From positions 682,001 to 746,000 of the forward strand of contig NZ_JBFEFI010000004.1 of the NCBI RefSeq assembly GCF_040717535.1: DNA of 64,000 nt, written 5' to 3'. The translations under genes were made by a program, and so were the position numbers. Of this stretch, positions 1 through 8,463 are shown in pieces; the first letter of the stretch is position 1, and each line of letters begins with the position of its first letter. The DNA comes from Thalassoglobus sp. JC818. Its GTDB lineage: Bacteria > Planctomycetota > Planctomycetia > Planctomycetales > Planctomycetaceae. The notes beneath the pieces are model-generated. The model searched no databases and was not told the DNA's origin. It worked only from the letters and a program-made list of their open reading frames with translations.

Positions 1-41
1 ATCAATTGCATCGAATTGACGTTGGCAAAATGCAACATCGA

Positions 42-1004
42 TCACTTTTTGAGTGGGCGATTTCGATTCACGAGATAGATTCCGGCAGCAACGAAGAGGC
101 CGGAGGTGACCAACCAGCGAGACAAATGATCACCTCGTATAAAGTAAGCCAGCAATATTCCAACAAGTGGTGTTCCAAAACTAAACACCGCGACTTGAGA
201 AGCTCCGTGCTTTTGCAACAGCATCGCATTGATGGCAAAGCAAACGCCTGAAATGGCGATACCCCCGAAGAGAATCGCAATCACAGCATCAACCGTCACC
301 GGCTTTCCTGTGGGAGATTCCGTCAACAGGCTGAGCACGAAGAGTAGCGCTGTCCCGACGATGTCGTGCCAGAGAATCATCGAAGTCGGCGGGACTTCCT
401 GAACTGCCTTCTTAACCAGAAGTGTCTTAATCGCCAGCACAAAACCGCTGGACGCGAGAATCAGGTCTCCCAAAAGTGTCGGCTGATCCATTTCGGACAG
501 CGATTCGCTGTTTGCGTTACCGACGAGCAGCAGGACTCCTGAACCGGCGAGACACAATCCGAACACCTGCCACCACCGAAATCGAACGGATCGACGAATC
601 CAACCCTCGTAGATCGCTACCCAGAATATGTAGCTGTTGACGAGAACCGTCGCGTGCGACGCATTCGAAATCGCTGTACCGTAGTTGAACGTGGCGATTT
701 GAAGGAACATCATTACGCCGACGAGCGACGAAAGCCACAACTGGCGACCGCTCAGAAAGACTGGTGTTCCGTCGATTCGACACCAGAACACCATGAAGAT
801 CGCAGCGAGGCCGAATCGCAACACTCCGACGAACAGCGGCGGGAAGACATCAATCGCAACCTGATTCGCAACAGCCGTCCCGCCCCACAAAGTAATCGTC
901 ATGAGCGCGAGAAAAACGGAGACCGGCCCCATCGGCTGATGGTCCGCGCGCACATCGCTCGGGCTTCTGACAGAAGGTTCCTGGGCGGTCGCAGAAGTTG
1001 TCAT
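42..1004 (-). CDS. DMT-superfamily (EamA) transporter
   Basis: Inner-membrane permease of the drug/metabolite transporter superfamily. The protein is almost entirely hydrophobic with about ten membrane segments in two EamA-type halves. The first half contains a TLWGGTAVANQVAI segment typical of helix 1, and the second half ends with FVAAGIYLVNRNRPLKK, a basic cytoplasmic tail. Substrate cannot be read from sequence; family members export amino acids, nucleotides or other metabolites. The open frame extends to a TTG at 1028, but the ATG at 1004 is taken as the start because nothing resembling a ribosome site precedes the TTG. Both choices keep a hydrophilic N-terminus of about 30 residues. The stop lies 41 bases from the window edge and no gene is visible before it. 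Confidence 0.85.
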   Translation of the reverse strand: MTTSATAQEPSVRSPSDVRADHQPMGPVSVFLALMTITLWGGTAVANQVAIDVFPPLFVGVLRFGLAAIFMVFWCRIDGTPVFLSGRQLWLSSLVGVMMFLQIATFNYGTAISNASHATVLVNSYIFWVAIYEGWIRRSVRFRWWQVFGLCLAGSGVLLLVGNANSESLSEMDQPTLLGDLILASSGFVLAIKTLLVKKAVQEVPPTSMILWHDIVGTALLFVLSLLTESPTGKPVTVDAVIAILFGGIAISGVCFAINAMLLQKHGASQVAVFSFGTPLVGILLAYFIRGDHLSRWLVTSGLFVAAGIYLVNRNRPLKK

Positions 1005-1071
1005 GGGGGAATCGAATCCGGAAGGCAAAAAGGAGGGAGAAGTTATTTTCGATTCATCAAACTGCTGTCAC

Positions 1072-1100
1072 TACAGCACAAGTTGCTCTTTGTGATGAAC
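1072..1100. repeat. Probable decayed end of the TAGAGCA repeat family
   Basis: The segment TACAGCACAAGTTGCTCTTT resembles the reverse-complemented right end of the repeat at 60057-60160, sharing 13 consecutive bases (CAAGTTGCTCTTT) and a TACAGCA start against TAGAGCA. No convincing second end is visible about 100 bases away. It lies in the 185-base gap upstream of the DMT permease gene. It is best read as a relic, and chance resemblance cannot be excluded. Confidence 0.35.
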
Positions 1101-1189
1101 TGACCTCGACTGTTCTAACAGAGCTTTCGTACTGAAGGCTCGGGCGAGGTCGCTAATACGGGTTCCCACAATACTCAAATGACGTCTCT

Positions 1190-2245
1190 TTACTCGATCG
1201 GCAATTTCGAAAGAGCGCCGGGAACCTCCTGAACATATCTGGGCACAGCATACCCTGGGAGCCGCTTCCTCAGTTCATCGACGAGCTGCTTTCCCTTTTC
1301 GATCGGGACTTCGAAATGACTGGCCCCGGAAACCCGATCGAGTTGATGCAAATAGTACGGCATGACGCCGATGTTGGCACAATGCTCACATAAATCAACC
1401 AGTGCTTCGACCGAATCGTTGATCCCTCTGAGCAGAACCGCTTGATTGAGAATCGGAATACCGCTTCTTTGAAGCCGCGTCAGCTGATCCAAACAGTCTC
1501 CCTGAAGCTCATTTCGATGGTTGGAATGGATCACCATCACAACCTTGAGTCTGGTGTTCCGCAAAGTTTCAATCAATTCCGCTGTGATTCGGCTCGGAAG
1601 TACAACCGGAATTCGCGAGTGAATTCGCAGTCGCTGCACGTGCGGAATTTGTTCGATGCGATCGATCAGCCGCTTGAGTTTGTGATCATTCCAAATGAGC
1701 GGGTCGCCTCCGCTCAGAATGACTTCGCTGAGTGTCTCGTCTGCTCCGATCTGTTCAAAAGCTGGTTCCCAGGCGGCCAGGCTTTTTGGAGCAAGGTCAT
1801 AGGGAAACTCACGGCGAAAACAGTATCGGCAGTGAATTGCACAGGCTCCGTTCAGAACGAGGAGAGCTCGGCCGGAGTATTTTCGTAGAAGCCCCTGCGT
1901 CGATTGAGACTGCAAGTCACCTGTCGGGTCGCTGACGAACCCCGCGACAGTCTCTTCCTCATCAGAAGCCGGCCAGACCTGCAATAACAGTGGATCGAAC
2001 GGGTTACCAACTTCCATTCGCTTGAGAAAACTCTCGGTCACAAGCGCCGGAAACGTCGCAGCTGCTTTCGGGGAGACACTTTCGAGCGACAGACCGAGGC
2101 GGGAACAGAGTTCTTCCGGTGTGCGGACGGCGTTGGCCAGTTCCTGCTGCCATGTCGGAGCTGCAGCTTCCGATTGAGATTGCCCAACAGAGGAAACGTG
2201 CACTTTCGGATTGAGGGGTGACAACGTTTCCCCAGTCGCTGGCAT
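1190..2245 (-). CDS. epmB: EF-P (R)-beta-lysylation lysine 2,3-aminomutase EpmB
   Basis: Radical-SAM/PLP enzyme of the lysine 2,3-aminomutase family. In Escherichia coli EpmB turns (S)-alpha-lysine into (R)-beta-lysine for attachment to elongation factor P. Visible here: the CxxxCxxC cluster motif at C135, C139 and C142 (CAIHCRYCFRR), and a C-terminal SKLPIE in which K347 matches the PLP lysine position of EpmB. At 351 residues the length fits EpmB (about 340) rather than the longer KamA. The start is supported by a GGAGGAG ribosome site 8 bases upstream. It is divergent from efp, with 122 bases between, which strongly supports the EF-P assignment. The partner ligase EpmA is not in this window. 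Confidence 0.9.
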   Translation of the reverse strand: MPATGETLSPLNPKVHVSSVGQSQSEAAAPTWQQELANAVRTPEELCSRLGLSLESVSPKAAATFPALVTESFLKRMEVGNPFDPLLLQVWPASDEEETVAGFVSDPTGDLQSQSTQGLLRKYSGRALLVLNGACAIHCRYCFRREFPYDLAPKSLAAWEPAFEQIGADETLSEVILSGGDPLIWNDHKLKRLIDRIEQIPHVQRLRIHSRIPVVLPSRITAELIETLRNTRLKVVMVIHSNHRNELQGDCLDQLTRLQRSGIPILNQAVLLRGINDSVEALVDLCEHCANIGVMPYYLHQLDRVSGASHFEVPIEKGKQLVDELRKRLPGYAVPRYVQEVPGALSKLPIE

Positions 2246-2367
2246 GTGCTATTCTCCTCCGCAAAATTCGGCTGGTTGACGTTGCATTCAGGTCATCGGA
2301 TTGATCCTGAGAAATGGTTCCAACTGGCCCGCCGAAGTCAAGTTAGCGATTGAATGGAAAAACTCCA

Positions 2368-2940
2368 ATGCCACAGATTAATGCCGGTGATTTCAAGAAG
2401 GGAGTAAAAGTCATTGTCGAAGGGTCTCCTTACGAAATGATCGACTGCAAGTTCGTCAAGCCGGGTAAGGGTCAGGCGCTCTACAAAACAAAGCTCCGAA
2501 ATCTTCTGACCGGCAGTCTGCTCGACATCACCTATCGGAGCGGTGACAGCCTCGAAGCAGCCGATGTGAAAAACGCAGACGGCTTGTATTCTTACTTCGA
2601 CGGCTCCAGCTACATTTTCATGGACAACGAAAGCTTCGAGCAGGTCAGCCTGGCTCAAGAAGTTGGCGAAGAACAACTTCGGTTCGTCAAAGAAGGGGAA
2701 CCGTGCGGACTCTTGTACTGGAACGAACAGCTCATCAGTGTCACTCCTCCTAAGCATGTCATTCTGGAAGTGACCTACACAGAGCCAGCCGCCAAAGGCA
2801 ACACAGCGACTAACGTCACCAAGCCAGCAAAAGTTGAAACCGGTGCGGAGATCCAGGTTCCCGCCTTCATCAGCGAAGGTGAGCGCGTCCGTATCGACGC
2901 TGAAACCGGCAAATACATGGGACGAGAAGCTGCCGAGTAG
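2368..2940 (+). CDS. efp: Elongation factor P
   Basis: Cytoplasmic translation factor that relieves ribosome stalling at consecutive prolines. All three beta-barrel domains are present in 190 residues. The tip loop reads KPGKGQA with the modifiable lysine exactly at residue 34, as in the E. coli protein modified by EpmA/EpmB. The SVTPPKHVILEV segment of domain II and the C-terminal RVRIDAETGKYMGR of domain III are clear. The frame also opens at a TTG (2350), but the ATG at 2368 gives the normal EF-P N-terminus and puts the lysine at position 34. The divergent neighbour epmB indicates beta-lysylation. A strong intrinsic terminator follows the gene. Confidence 0.97.
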   Translation: MPQINAGDFKKGVKVIVEGSPYEMIDCKFVKPGKGQALYKTKLRNLLTGSLLDITYRSGDSLEAADVKNADGLYSYFDGSSYIFMDNESFEQVSLAQEVGEEQLRFVKEGEPCGLLYWNEQLISVTPPKHVILEVTYTEPAAKGNTATNVTKPAKVETGAEIQVPAFISEGERVRIDAETGKYMGREAAE

Positions 2941-2982
2941 GGCGTTTCGACTTTCCCAGTGCGATTGAATTGCTTGCTCAAC

Positions 2983-3029
2983 ATGGTCTTCGTTTAGTTC
3001 GCGTTTGCGAATTCGCGAAGACCATTTTT
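2983..3029 (+). terminator. Intrinsic terminator of efp
   Basis: The outer stem ATGGTCTTCG (2983-2992) pairs with CGAAGACCAT (3016-3025) and is followed by a run of T. The loop contains a second hairpin, TTCGC (2998-3002) with GCGAA (3007-3011). It lies 43 bases after the efp stop. Confidence 0.8.
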
Positions 3030-3045
3030 CGTGTACGCTGACGAA

Positions 3046-3148
3046 AGAGCATTATCTGATTTGGTGTTCACTCACTCGCACGAGCAACCCCGGCTTTGAA
3101 TTGATGAAGGAGTTCAAGCGAGTGCACCGGACAGAGCAACTTGCTCTA
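3046..3148 (+). repeat. TAGAGCA repeat, copy A (103 bp)
   Basis: This aligns end to end with the repeat at 60057-60160 at roughly 70 percent identity by eye. Identical blocks include AGAGCAT, TGATTTGGTGT, CACGAGCAA, CAAGCGAGTGCAC and the palindrome AGAGCAACTTGCTCTA. The left end reads AAGAGCA where the other copies have TAGAGCA; the right end is TGCTC-TA. It lies between the efp terminator and moaE, and the last three bases (3146-3148) are the moaE stop codon on the minus strand. No open frame or transposase is inside. Confidence 0.75.
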
Positions 3149-3619
3149 TGCGTCGGGAGCTTCGCTGGCAGGCAGACCGGCGTCAGCGCCCGGATGGACC
3201 CACTCAGTTGTTCCATCGACCCAGTTCTCGCGTTTCCAGACTGGAACTCGCACCTTCAGTTCATCGATCAAATACTGCCCGGCGGCAAACGAGTCACCAC
3301 GGTGAGGCGTGCTGACTCCCACGACGACACTCGCTTCCGCGAGTTCGAGTCGTCCGGTTCGATGAATCACCGCGACTTTCTGTATCGGCCATTTCTCTTT
3401 GGCTTCGGACGCGATCTCTTGCATCTTCGCAATCGCCATCTCCGGATAAGCTTGATAGTCCAGAGCTACCGTCTGTCGTTCGCCGGTCATTTCGCGCACT
3501 GTTCCGAGGAACAAGACAACAGCTCCCGCAGAACGTGTGGTGACGAACTCCTGAACTGCGGCAACGTCGATCGGTTGATCGACCAGTTCGATCCAGCAAT
3601 CGCTCTCTTTGAATGACAT
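3146..3619 (-). CDS. moaE: Molybdopterin synthase catalytic (large) subunit MoaE
   Basis: Cytoplasmic subunit that, with thiocarboxylated MoaD, converts precursor Z (cPMP) into molybdopterin. The family signature is present: an FLGTVRE-type strand near residue 40, VIHRTGRLELAEASVVV in the middle, the RGDSFAAGQYLIDELK helix, and the catalytic VPVWKRE lysine motif near residue 128. The 157-residue length is usual. moaD lies 41 bases upstream in the same direction, so the two are co-transcribed. The stop codon TAG is formed by the end of the dispersed repeat at 3046-3148, so the last few residues may have been set by that insertion. Confidence 0.93.
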   Translation of the reverse strand: MSFKESDCWIELVDQPIDVAAVQEFVTTRSAGAVVLFLGTVREMTGERQTVALDYQAYPEMAIAKMQEIASEAKEKWPIQKVAVIHRTGRLELAEASVVVGVSTPHRGDSFAAGQYLIDELKVRVPVWKRENWVDGTTEWVHPGADAGLPASEAPDA

Positions 3620-3660
3620 CTCACGAAACCCTGTCAGTGATTTGGTAACTCACGCGTGGC

Positions 3661-3906
3661 TTACCCTCCGCTCACTGGAGGAAAACAAGCAACCTCCGCG
3701 TTGTCTGGAATGATATCTCCGTCTTGCACATAGTTGTTGTTGACCGCGACGAGGAGTTGTTTCGACAGAAGTTCCAGCTCGGGAAACCGCTGCGTCAGCG
3801 CGACTTTAAACTGAGCGACTGTCGGATTCTCGTCAAATTCCAAATCTGTCGATGATGTCCCGGCGAGTTCCGATGCACGAGCAAAGAGGAGGACGGAAAC
3901 AGTCAT
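3661..3906 (-). CDS. moaD: Molybdopterin synthase sulfur-carrier subunit MoaD
   Basis: Small ubiquitin-fold protein of 81 residues that carries sulfur as a C-terminal thiocarboxylate. It begins MTVSVLLFARASELAG and ends PPVSGG, the obligatory Gly-Gly C-terminus. The open frame continues upstream inside the neighbouring dehydrogenase gene, but the ATG at 3906 is chosen: it gives the standard MoaD N-terminus and overlaps the upstream stop codon in an ATGA arrangement, so translation is probably coupled. It lies directly upstream of moaE. Confidence 0.92.
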   Translation of the reverse strand: MTVSVLLFARASELAGTSSTDLEFDENPTVAQFKVALTQRFPELELLSKQLLVAVNNNYVQDGDIIPDNAEVACFPPVSGG

Positions 3907-6839
3907 GTGGTCAGCAATCGTTTGTTGCGAGAGGGCGTCAATTTGTTCTTGAGCGATGGCATTAAACCGTAAGCAAGTGCCATCAATTTTAATGGGTGAA
4001 GTGTCGGAACCGAAGACTCCTGCAACATTTGAAACTGACAGCTGCTGCACTCCGTCGCGCCGAACTCCAGATCATCCCGCTGCATTTCCAGAATCAACTC
4101 GCTTCCGAACTCTAAAGACCTCTCAAAGTTCGTCGCCGTCATTCCGAAAGTTCCTGCCATTCCGGAACATCCCTTTTCGATCTCTTCGATGGTCAACTCC
4201 GGGATTAATCGCAACAGCTCGACGAGCGGATTCGACGGGTTCAGGTACCGTTGATGACAGGGTGTGTGATGAACGACGCGATGCGGAAACGGCGAGAAGT
4301 CCTTCTTCAGTTCACCGCGATGATGAAGCTGTTGAAGAAACGTCCCAGCATCAATTGTTTGTTCTGCGACAACCAGTGCATCGGGATGATCAAGCAGTCG
4401 CGGATACTCTTCCTTCAGGCAGACAGCGGCAGTCGGTTCTGTGCAAACGATTTGTTTGCCTTCCCGTGCTGCCTCACCCAAGACACTAAGATTGATCTCG
4501 GCAAGCTCACGGGCTGCATCGAGATCGCCAGCACAAATCATCGCCATTCCGCTCGCGACCTGTTCTTTGGGCACAAGTACGGGAATGCAGTTGTGATCGA
4601 GAATCCGAACAAACGCTTCTGCGAGTTCTGTATCGTGGAAGTTCGCAAAGTAATCGACAAAGTAGACGACGTTCGCTTTCTCTGTCAGTTGATCCTGACT
4701 CTGCCGTTTCGACGACGAGGAACTCTTGAGGAATTGTCTGCGTGCGAATTTGGGCAACCGACGTGATTGCGAGATCCCCAGCAGTTTTTCGATGAGCCAT
4801 CTCATCATGGAATTGCCGAGCGACCAGTTTGCGAGCGGAGAAATCGCCACTCCTAACCGGCCGAACGAATGTGCTCGCGACAAATACCAGTCGGCTCGGG
4901 AGAGTCCGTTCGCATTCACACACTGAGCTTTGGCCTCGATGGCGAGTGCCGGGATGTTGACATTCGATGGGCATTCGAGATGACACTGCTTGCAATTGAA
5001 ACAGCTGTCCGCGAGTTCTTTGGCTTCGTCAGTTGAAAAGGCTTTGGGATCGAGAGAGTTCGTCACTAGCGACCGAACCAGATTCGCCTTCGCACGCGGC
5101 GAATTCGCTTCCAGCGGATCAACAGCGAAGAAAGGACACATACGTGTTGAGTCGTTGACAACTTTGCAGCTGCCGCATCCGTTGCACCGCAATAGTTCGT
5201 CGACGATTTCTTCGTTTCGCCAGTTCAATTGCAGATTAACAAGCGATGACGGTTGCGGCTTGGGGTCGGGATTGATGCGGAGATCCCGGATGGTCAGATG
5301 CGGATCGTCGTTCAGAATCTTTCCGGGATTCATCAGGTTGTGAGGATCAAACAGATCTTTGACTTCCTGAAAAACCCGATAGAGCGGACCATACTGGCTG
5401 CGAACGAAAGCAGTTCGGGCGAGTCCGTTTCCGTGCTCACCGCTGACCGTTCCGCCGAACTGAAACACCGTTTCATAGAGATCCCGCGAAAGCGATTCGA
5501 GAACCGGGCTGTTTTCGTTATTCGGAATTGGCAGAAAGGGGCGGAAGTGAATCTGCCCGGAAGCAGCATGTGCGTACAAGCTGGCTGTGACCCAATACTT
5601 CTGAAAGATCCGTTGGGCCTTCGTCAAGAATTCATGCAGGCATTCGGGAGGAACAGCGATGTCTTCGATCAAGGGGAGGGGACGGGTCAGGCCGCGAAGT
5701 CGAGTCAGCAGCGGGACGACTCGATACGGAAGCGACCAGAGCGAATCGACTTCTCGATCGTCGTAGCATTCTTTAGCAACATAGACCTGAGAATCGATTG
5801 ACCGGGCTGCGCTCATGACGTCGCGCAACCGGTCGCGAACCTGTCGCTCGCTGTACCCAGTCTGTTCGACGAGAACCGCTGCTTCGGCTTGCTCGGGGAT
5901 CAGTTTTGAAAGATCTTCGTCGAATTCTCTCGCCAGAGAGAGCAGGCGACGATCCATCAAGTCGCACGCACTGGGCTGCAACGGAATGATTTTCTGAATC
6001 GCACGGACGGAGGACTCGATGTCTTCAAACAGTAGAAGTGCGACACCGCGCTGTTCCGGGCGGGGCGAGATGTGAAGTGTCGCTTCGGTGAATAGCCCGA
6101 GTGCTCCTTCAGAGCCGACGAGCAGTCGGGGCAGATCGAGTTCGTTTTCTTCCAAAACTCCGCGCAGCTGAAAACCGGAGCAGTTACGAATGAGCGGCGG
6201 TTGCCGTTCGCGAATGAGGCCCTCGTGTGTTTGCAAAAGGAGCGCGAGTTGATGGACGAGTTCTTCTTCGACTCCCGGTTCCGGAATCGCCAGAACGTTC
6301 TCGTATCGGCGTGCTTCGAAGACCGTTCCGTTCGCTAGAACTGTTTGAATGCGCTGAACGTGGTCTCGCATCGATCCCACACGGACAGCATGAGAACCGG
6401 CAGCATCAACAGCCAGCATGCCTCCAATCGTGGTGACCGCAGTGTTGGACGGGTCGGGCGGGAAATACATGCCCCGGTCGCGAAGAGCTTCGTTCAACTG
6501 ATCGCGGACAACTCCTGCCTGAACACGAACCGTGGAGTCATCAACAGCCAGAATCCGATTCATATGCCGCGAGAAATCAACGATCAGCCCGCGGCCGAGA
6601 CATCCTCCTGCGAGTCCGCTTCCTGCTCCTCTAGGAATCAGCGGGACGTCGTTTTCCGAAGCGTACTGACAGAGCAGAACAACATCTTCCGTTGAGTGCG
6701 GAAGGGCGACTCCCAGCGGAAGGATCTGATAGATGCTGGCATCACAAGAATAGATTTCGCGCGCAGCTGCGTCGAAGCGAAGTTCCCCACTGAACTCGCT
6801 TTTCAAATCATCCAGAATTCGTTGTTGTTGTTCGTCCAA
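3903..6839 (-). CDS. FAD-linked oxidase with Fe-S and CCG domains (YdiJ/GlcD-GlpC-like)
   Basis: A 978-residue respiratory-type 2-hydroxyacid dehydrogenase built from three parts. An N-terminal PCMH-type FAD domain carries IPRGAGSGLAGG near residue 75, followed by the FAD-oxidase C-terminal domain. Two [4Fe-4S] motifs follow near residues 550 (CNGCGSC) and 611 (CFNCKQCHLECP). The C-terminal CCG-type cysteine-rich repeats appear near residues 863-930 (HHTPCHQRY, CSGMAGTFG, ECSSCQF). This architecture and length match E. coli YdiJ (D-2-hydroxyglutarate dehydrogenase) and long D-lactate dehydrogenases; the exact substrate is open. The start is a TTG close after an in-frame stop. Its end overlaps moaD by four bases, so it heads the moaD-moaE transcript. 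Confidence 0.85.
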   Translation of the reverse strand: MDEQQQRILDDLKSEFSGELRFDAAAREIYSCDASIYQILPLGVALPHSTEDVVLLCQYASENDVPLIPRGAGSGLAGGCLGRGLIVDFSRHMNRILAVDDSTVRVQAGVVRDQLNEALRDRGMYFPPDPSNTAVTTIGGMLAVDAAGSHAVRVGSMRDHVQRIQTVLANGTVFEARRYENVLAIPEPGVEEELVHQLALLLQTHEGLIRERQPPLIRNCSGFQLRGVLEENELDLPRLLVGSEGALGLFTEATLHISPRPEQRGVALLLFEDIESSVRAIQKIIPLQPSACDLMDRRLLSLAREFDEDLSKLIPEQAEAAVLVEQTGYSERQVRDRLRDVMSAARSIDSQVYVAKECYDDREVDSLWSLPYRVVPLLTRLRGLTRPLPLIEDIAVPPECLHEFLTKAQRIFQKYWVTASLYAHAASGQIHFRPFLPIPNNENSPVLESLSRDLYETVFQFGGTVSGEHGNGLARTAFVRSQYGPLYRVFQEVKDLFDPHNLMNPGKILNDDPHLTIRDLRINPDPKPQPSSLVNLQLNWRNEEIVDELLRCNGCGSCKVVNDSTRMCPFFAVDPLEANSPRAKANLVRSLVTNSLDPKAFSTDEAKELADSCFNCKQCHLECPSNVNIPALAIEAKAQCVNANGLSRADWYLSRAHSFGRLGVAISPLANWSLGNSMMRWLIEKLLGISQSRRLPKFARRQFLKSSSSSKRQSQDQLTEKANVVYFVDYFANFHDTELAEAFVRILDHNCIPVLVPKEQVASGMAMICAGDLDAARELAEINLSVLGEAAREGKQIVCTEPTAAVCLKEEYPRLLDHPDALVVAEQTIDAGTFLQQLHHRGELKKDFSPFPHRVVHHTPCHQRYLNPSNPLVELLRLIPELTIEEIEKGCSGMAGTFGMTATNFERSLEFGSELILEMQRDDLEFGATECSSCQFQMLQESSVPTLHPLKLMALAYGLMPSLKNKLTPSRNKRLLTT

Positions 6840-7058
6840 AGTGGGTCAATTCGAAGCATTTCCAACGGGAGCAAGATTCTATCGAATGTCGTCTGCTGTC
6901 GCGGATCTGAGTCGAAGACCTGCTTCCACTGTTCGTCATTCTGTCCCGATAGTCTGCCCGGCTGATTTCCAGGGTTGGCTCAGATCTGTTCAAGATGTGT
7001 CTCGAGAGTCGCAGATGTTGGCACGCCTCCCTGTTGAAGTGAAGTGTCCACGTTGGGA

Positions 7059-7532
7059 TTACTGGGAGGCTTTCAGACGAATCTCTTCCTGTCGATACTT
7101 TTCAGCGAGTTCATGATCGAATGCCTTATGGCCGGTGACGTCGATCCCGTGATGCTTGGTTCGACACCGGTAGCAGACGAGAACGTCGGGCATGACGACG
7201 TACAGAACCATATCCAGTACGGCGAATGCCATCAGAATCGAAATCGCGAGGATCGGTCGATAGTACATCCATGCGATGCTGCTGATCAGTGCCGCCAGTG
7301 CCACAAATCCCAGACCAACTGCCTGGGAAAAATTCTTCTGCCTCCACAAATCCTCGTTGCCGCAACGGAGACACTGATTCGGCGGAGAATTGTCCTGTGG
7401 AACAGAGACGGGCACGTCGCGAACCCAGTCGCAATAGCCACACTGCAGCGTGGCCGCTTCGGACAATTCCGGCGACTGATTGAGTGCATCACACTTGGGG
7501 CAATGGTAAGTCAAATACATGAGACCGAACAT
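7059..7532 (-). CDS. Zinc-ribbon membrane protein of unknown function
   Basis: Not a recognised named family. Near the N-terminus there is a CPKC...CGYC pair, then CLRCGN, followed by two adjacent hydrophobic segments (FVALAALISSIAW and ILAISILMAFAVLDMVLYVVM), and after them a CYRC pair with HHG. The layout suggests two cytoplasmic zinc ribbons flanking a membrane hairpin. The C-terminal tail is charged (AEKYRQEEIRLK). Three in-frame starts are possible (TTG 7553, ATG 7532, ATG 7520) and none has a clear ribosome site. It lies in a leftward series behind the folE pair, with 115 and 219 bases of space on its two sides. Confidence 0.65.
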   Translation of the reverse strand: MFGLMYLTYHCPKCDALNQSPELSEAATLQCGYCDWVRDVPVSVPQDNSPPNQCLRCGNEDLWRQKNFSQAVGLGFVALAALISSIAWMYYRPILAISILMAFAVLDMVLYVVMPDVLVCYRCRTKHHGIDVTGHKAFDHELAEKYRQEEIRLKASQ

Positions 7533-7604
7533 GTTACGTGGATGGAATGCCAATGAAAAGCTGTGTGGTGTTTACTTCATCAGACATTCGTTCAATTGAC
7601 AAAA

Positions 7605-7630
7605 CAATCGGACTCGAGAACGAGTCACCC
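7605..7630 (-). terminator. Weak hairpin downstream of the polytopic membrane protein gene
   Basis: Read on the minus strand, GACTCG-TTCT-CGAGTC (7611-7626) forms a six-pair stem followed by CGATTGTTTTG. The stem is short and the T run is interrupted, so it may only partly terminate the transcript that starts at folE or further upstream. Confidence 0.35.
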
Positions 7631-7668
7631 TGAATAGACACATCAGGAAAGCAAAGCCGATTCCTGCT

Positions 7669-8463
7669 TCACATCAGAGAAGAAACGAGGCCAGCCAGAG
7701 CGACGTGTTGATCGGAAGTGGAAAGCAATCTCGCTGCCATTTCTCCCATGAACACGAGGATTGTCGCTGCATACAGGACTCCAGTGGCAGACTGAGTGTT
7801 TCGGTACTTGAGAATTCTTTGCGTGAGAATTCCGAGAATCAATGGTCCCAGCAACCCCACCCAACGAAGGATTAGCAGCCCCGAATCATTCAATGAAAAG
7901 CTGCCTGCGGATGATGAATTGACTGTTGCCACGACGACGATCCGAAACAGGACACTCGCCAGAAAGAACTGGTTGAATCGAGTCAACGGAGCCAACGACA
8001 TCCCGGTCGCTGTCAGATACCAGTGCCCGAGGAGCATGGCCGCTGTCGTTGACCCGAACAGCATCGCTGAACTGGCTGCATCGAGCACGGGCGGAATTGC
8101 GTCGACCAGGTTAGAAGATGCACTTCTGCCAGCGACGACGAAAATCAGGAACAGCCACGAACAAGCTGCAATCAACCCGCCAAAAATCGCACCGACACGC
8201 CTTCGCTCGAGCGTCCAATAGAACGATCCGAAGAACGACAAAATTCCGCAGACGACTCCAAAGATGGCCATGCTGCTCGCGGCAGGGTTTTCCCCGTCAG
8301 CGGCTGCAGGCATTTGGCCAGAGGTCAAAAACGCCAGCACACTCAGCCCCAACGTGATCAGCATCTGAATCCGAAAGAATCCAGACGTGATGAGAGACTG
8401 GGGCGCCAGACACCAGACGAGAGAGAGCCCACAAATCAATTTAAGAGAGAATTCGGGAATCAT
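7669..8463 (-). CDS. Polytopic membrane protein translationally coupled to folE
   Basis: Unrecognised protein of 264 residues with about seven or eight hydrophobic segments and only short loops. No catalytic motif, Cys cluster or charged signature was found that would place it in a transporter family. The start is the ATG at 8463, which overlaps the folE stop codon (ATGA), so synthesis is likely coupled to GTP cyclohydrolase I. The frame is open further upstream inside folE, but that part has no hydrophobic or conserved character. It may serve in a membrane process linked to pterin or folate metabolism, but that rests only on context. Confidence 0.65.
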   Translation of the reverse strand: MIPEFSLKLICGLSLVWCLAPQSLITSGFFRIQMLITLGLSVLAFLTSGQMPAAADGENPAASSMAIFGVVCGILSFFGSFYWTLERRRVGAIFGGLIAACSWLFLIFVVAGRSASSNLVDAIPPVLDAASSAMLFGSTTAAMLLGHWYLTATGMSLAPLTRFNQFFLASVLFRIVVVATVNSSSAGSFSLNDSGLLILRWVGLLGPLILGILTQRILKYRNTQSATGVLYAATILVFMGEMAARLLSTSDQHVALAGLVSSLM

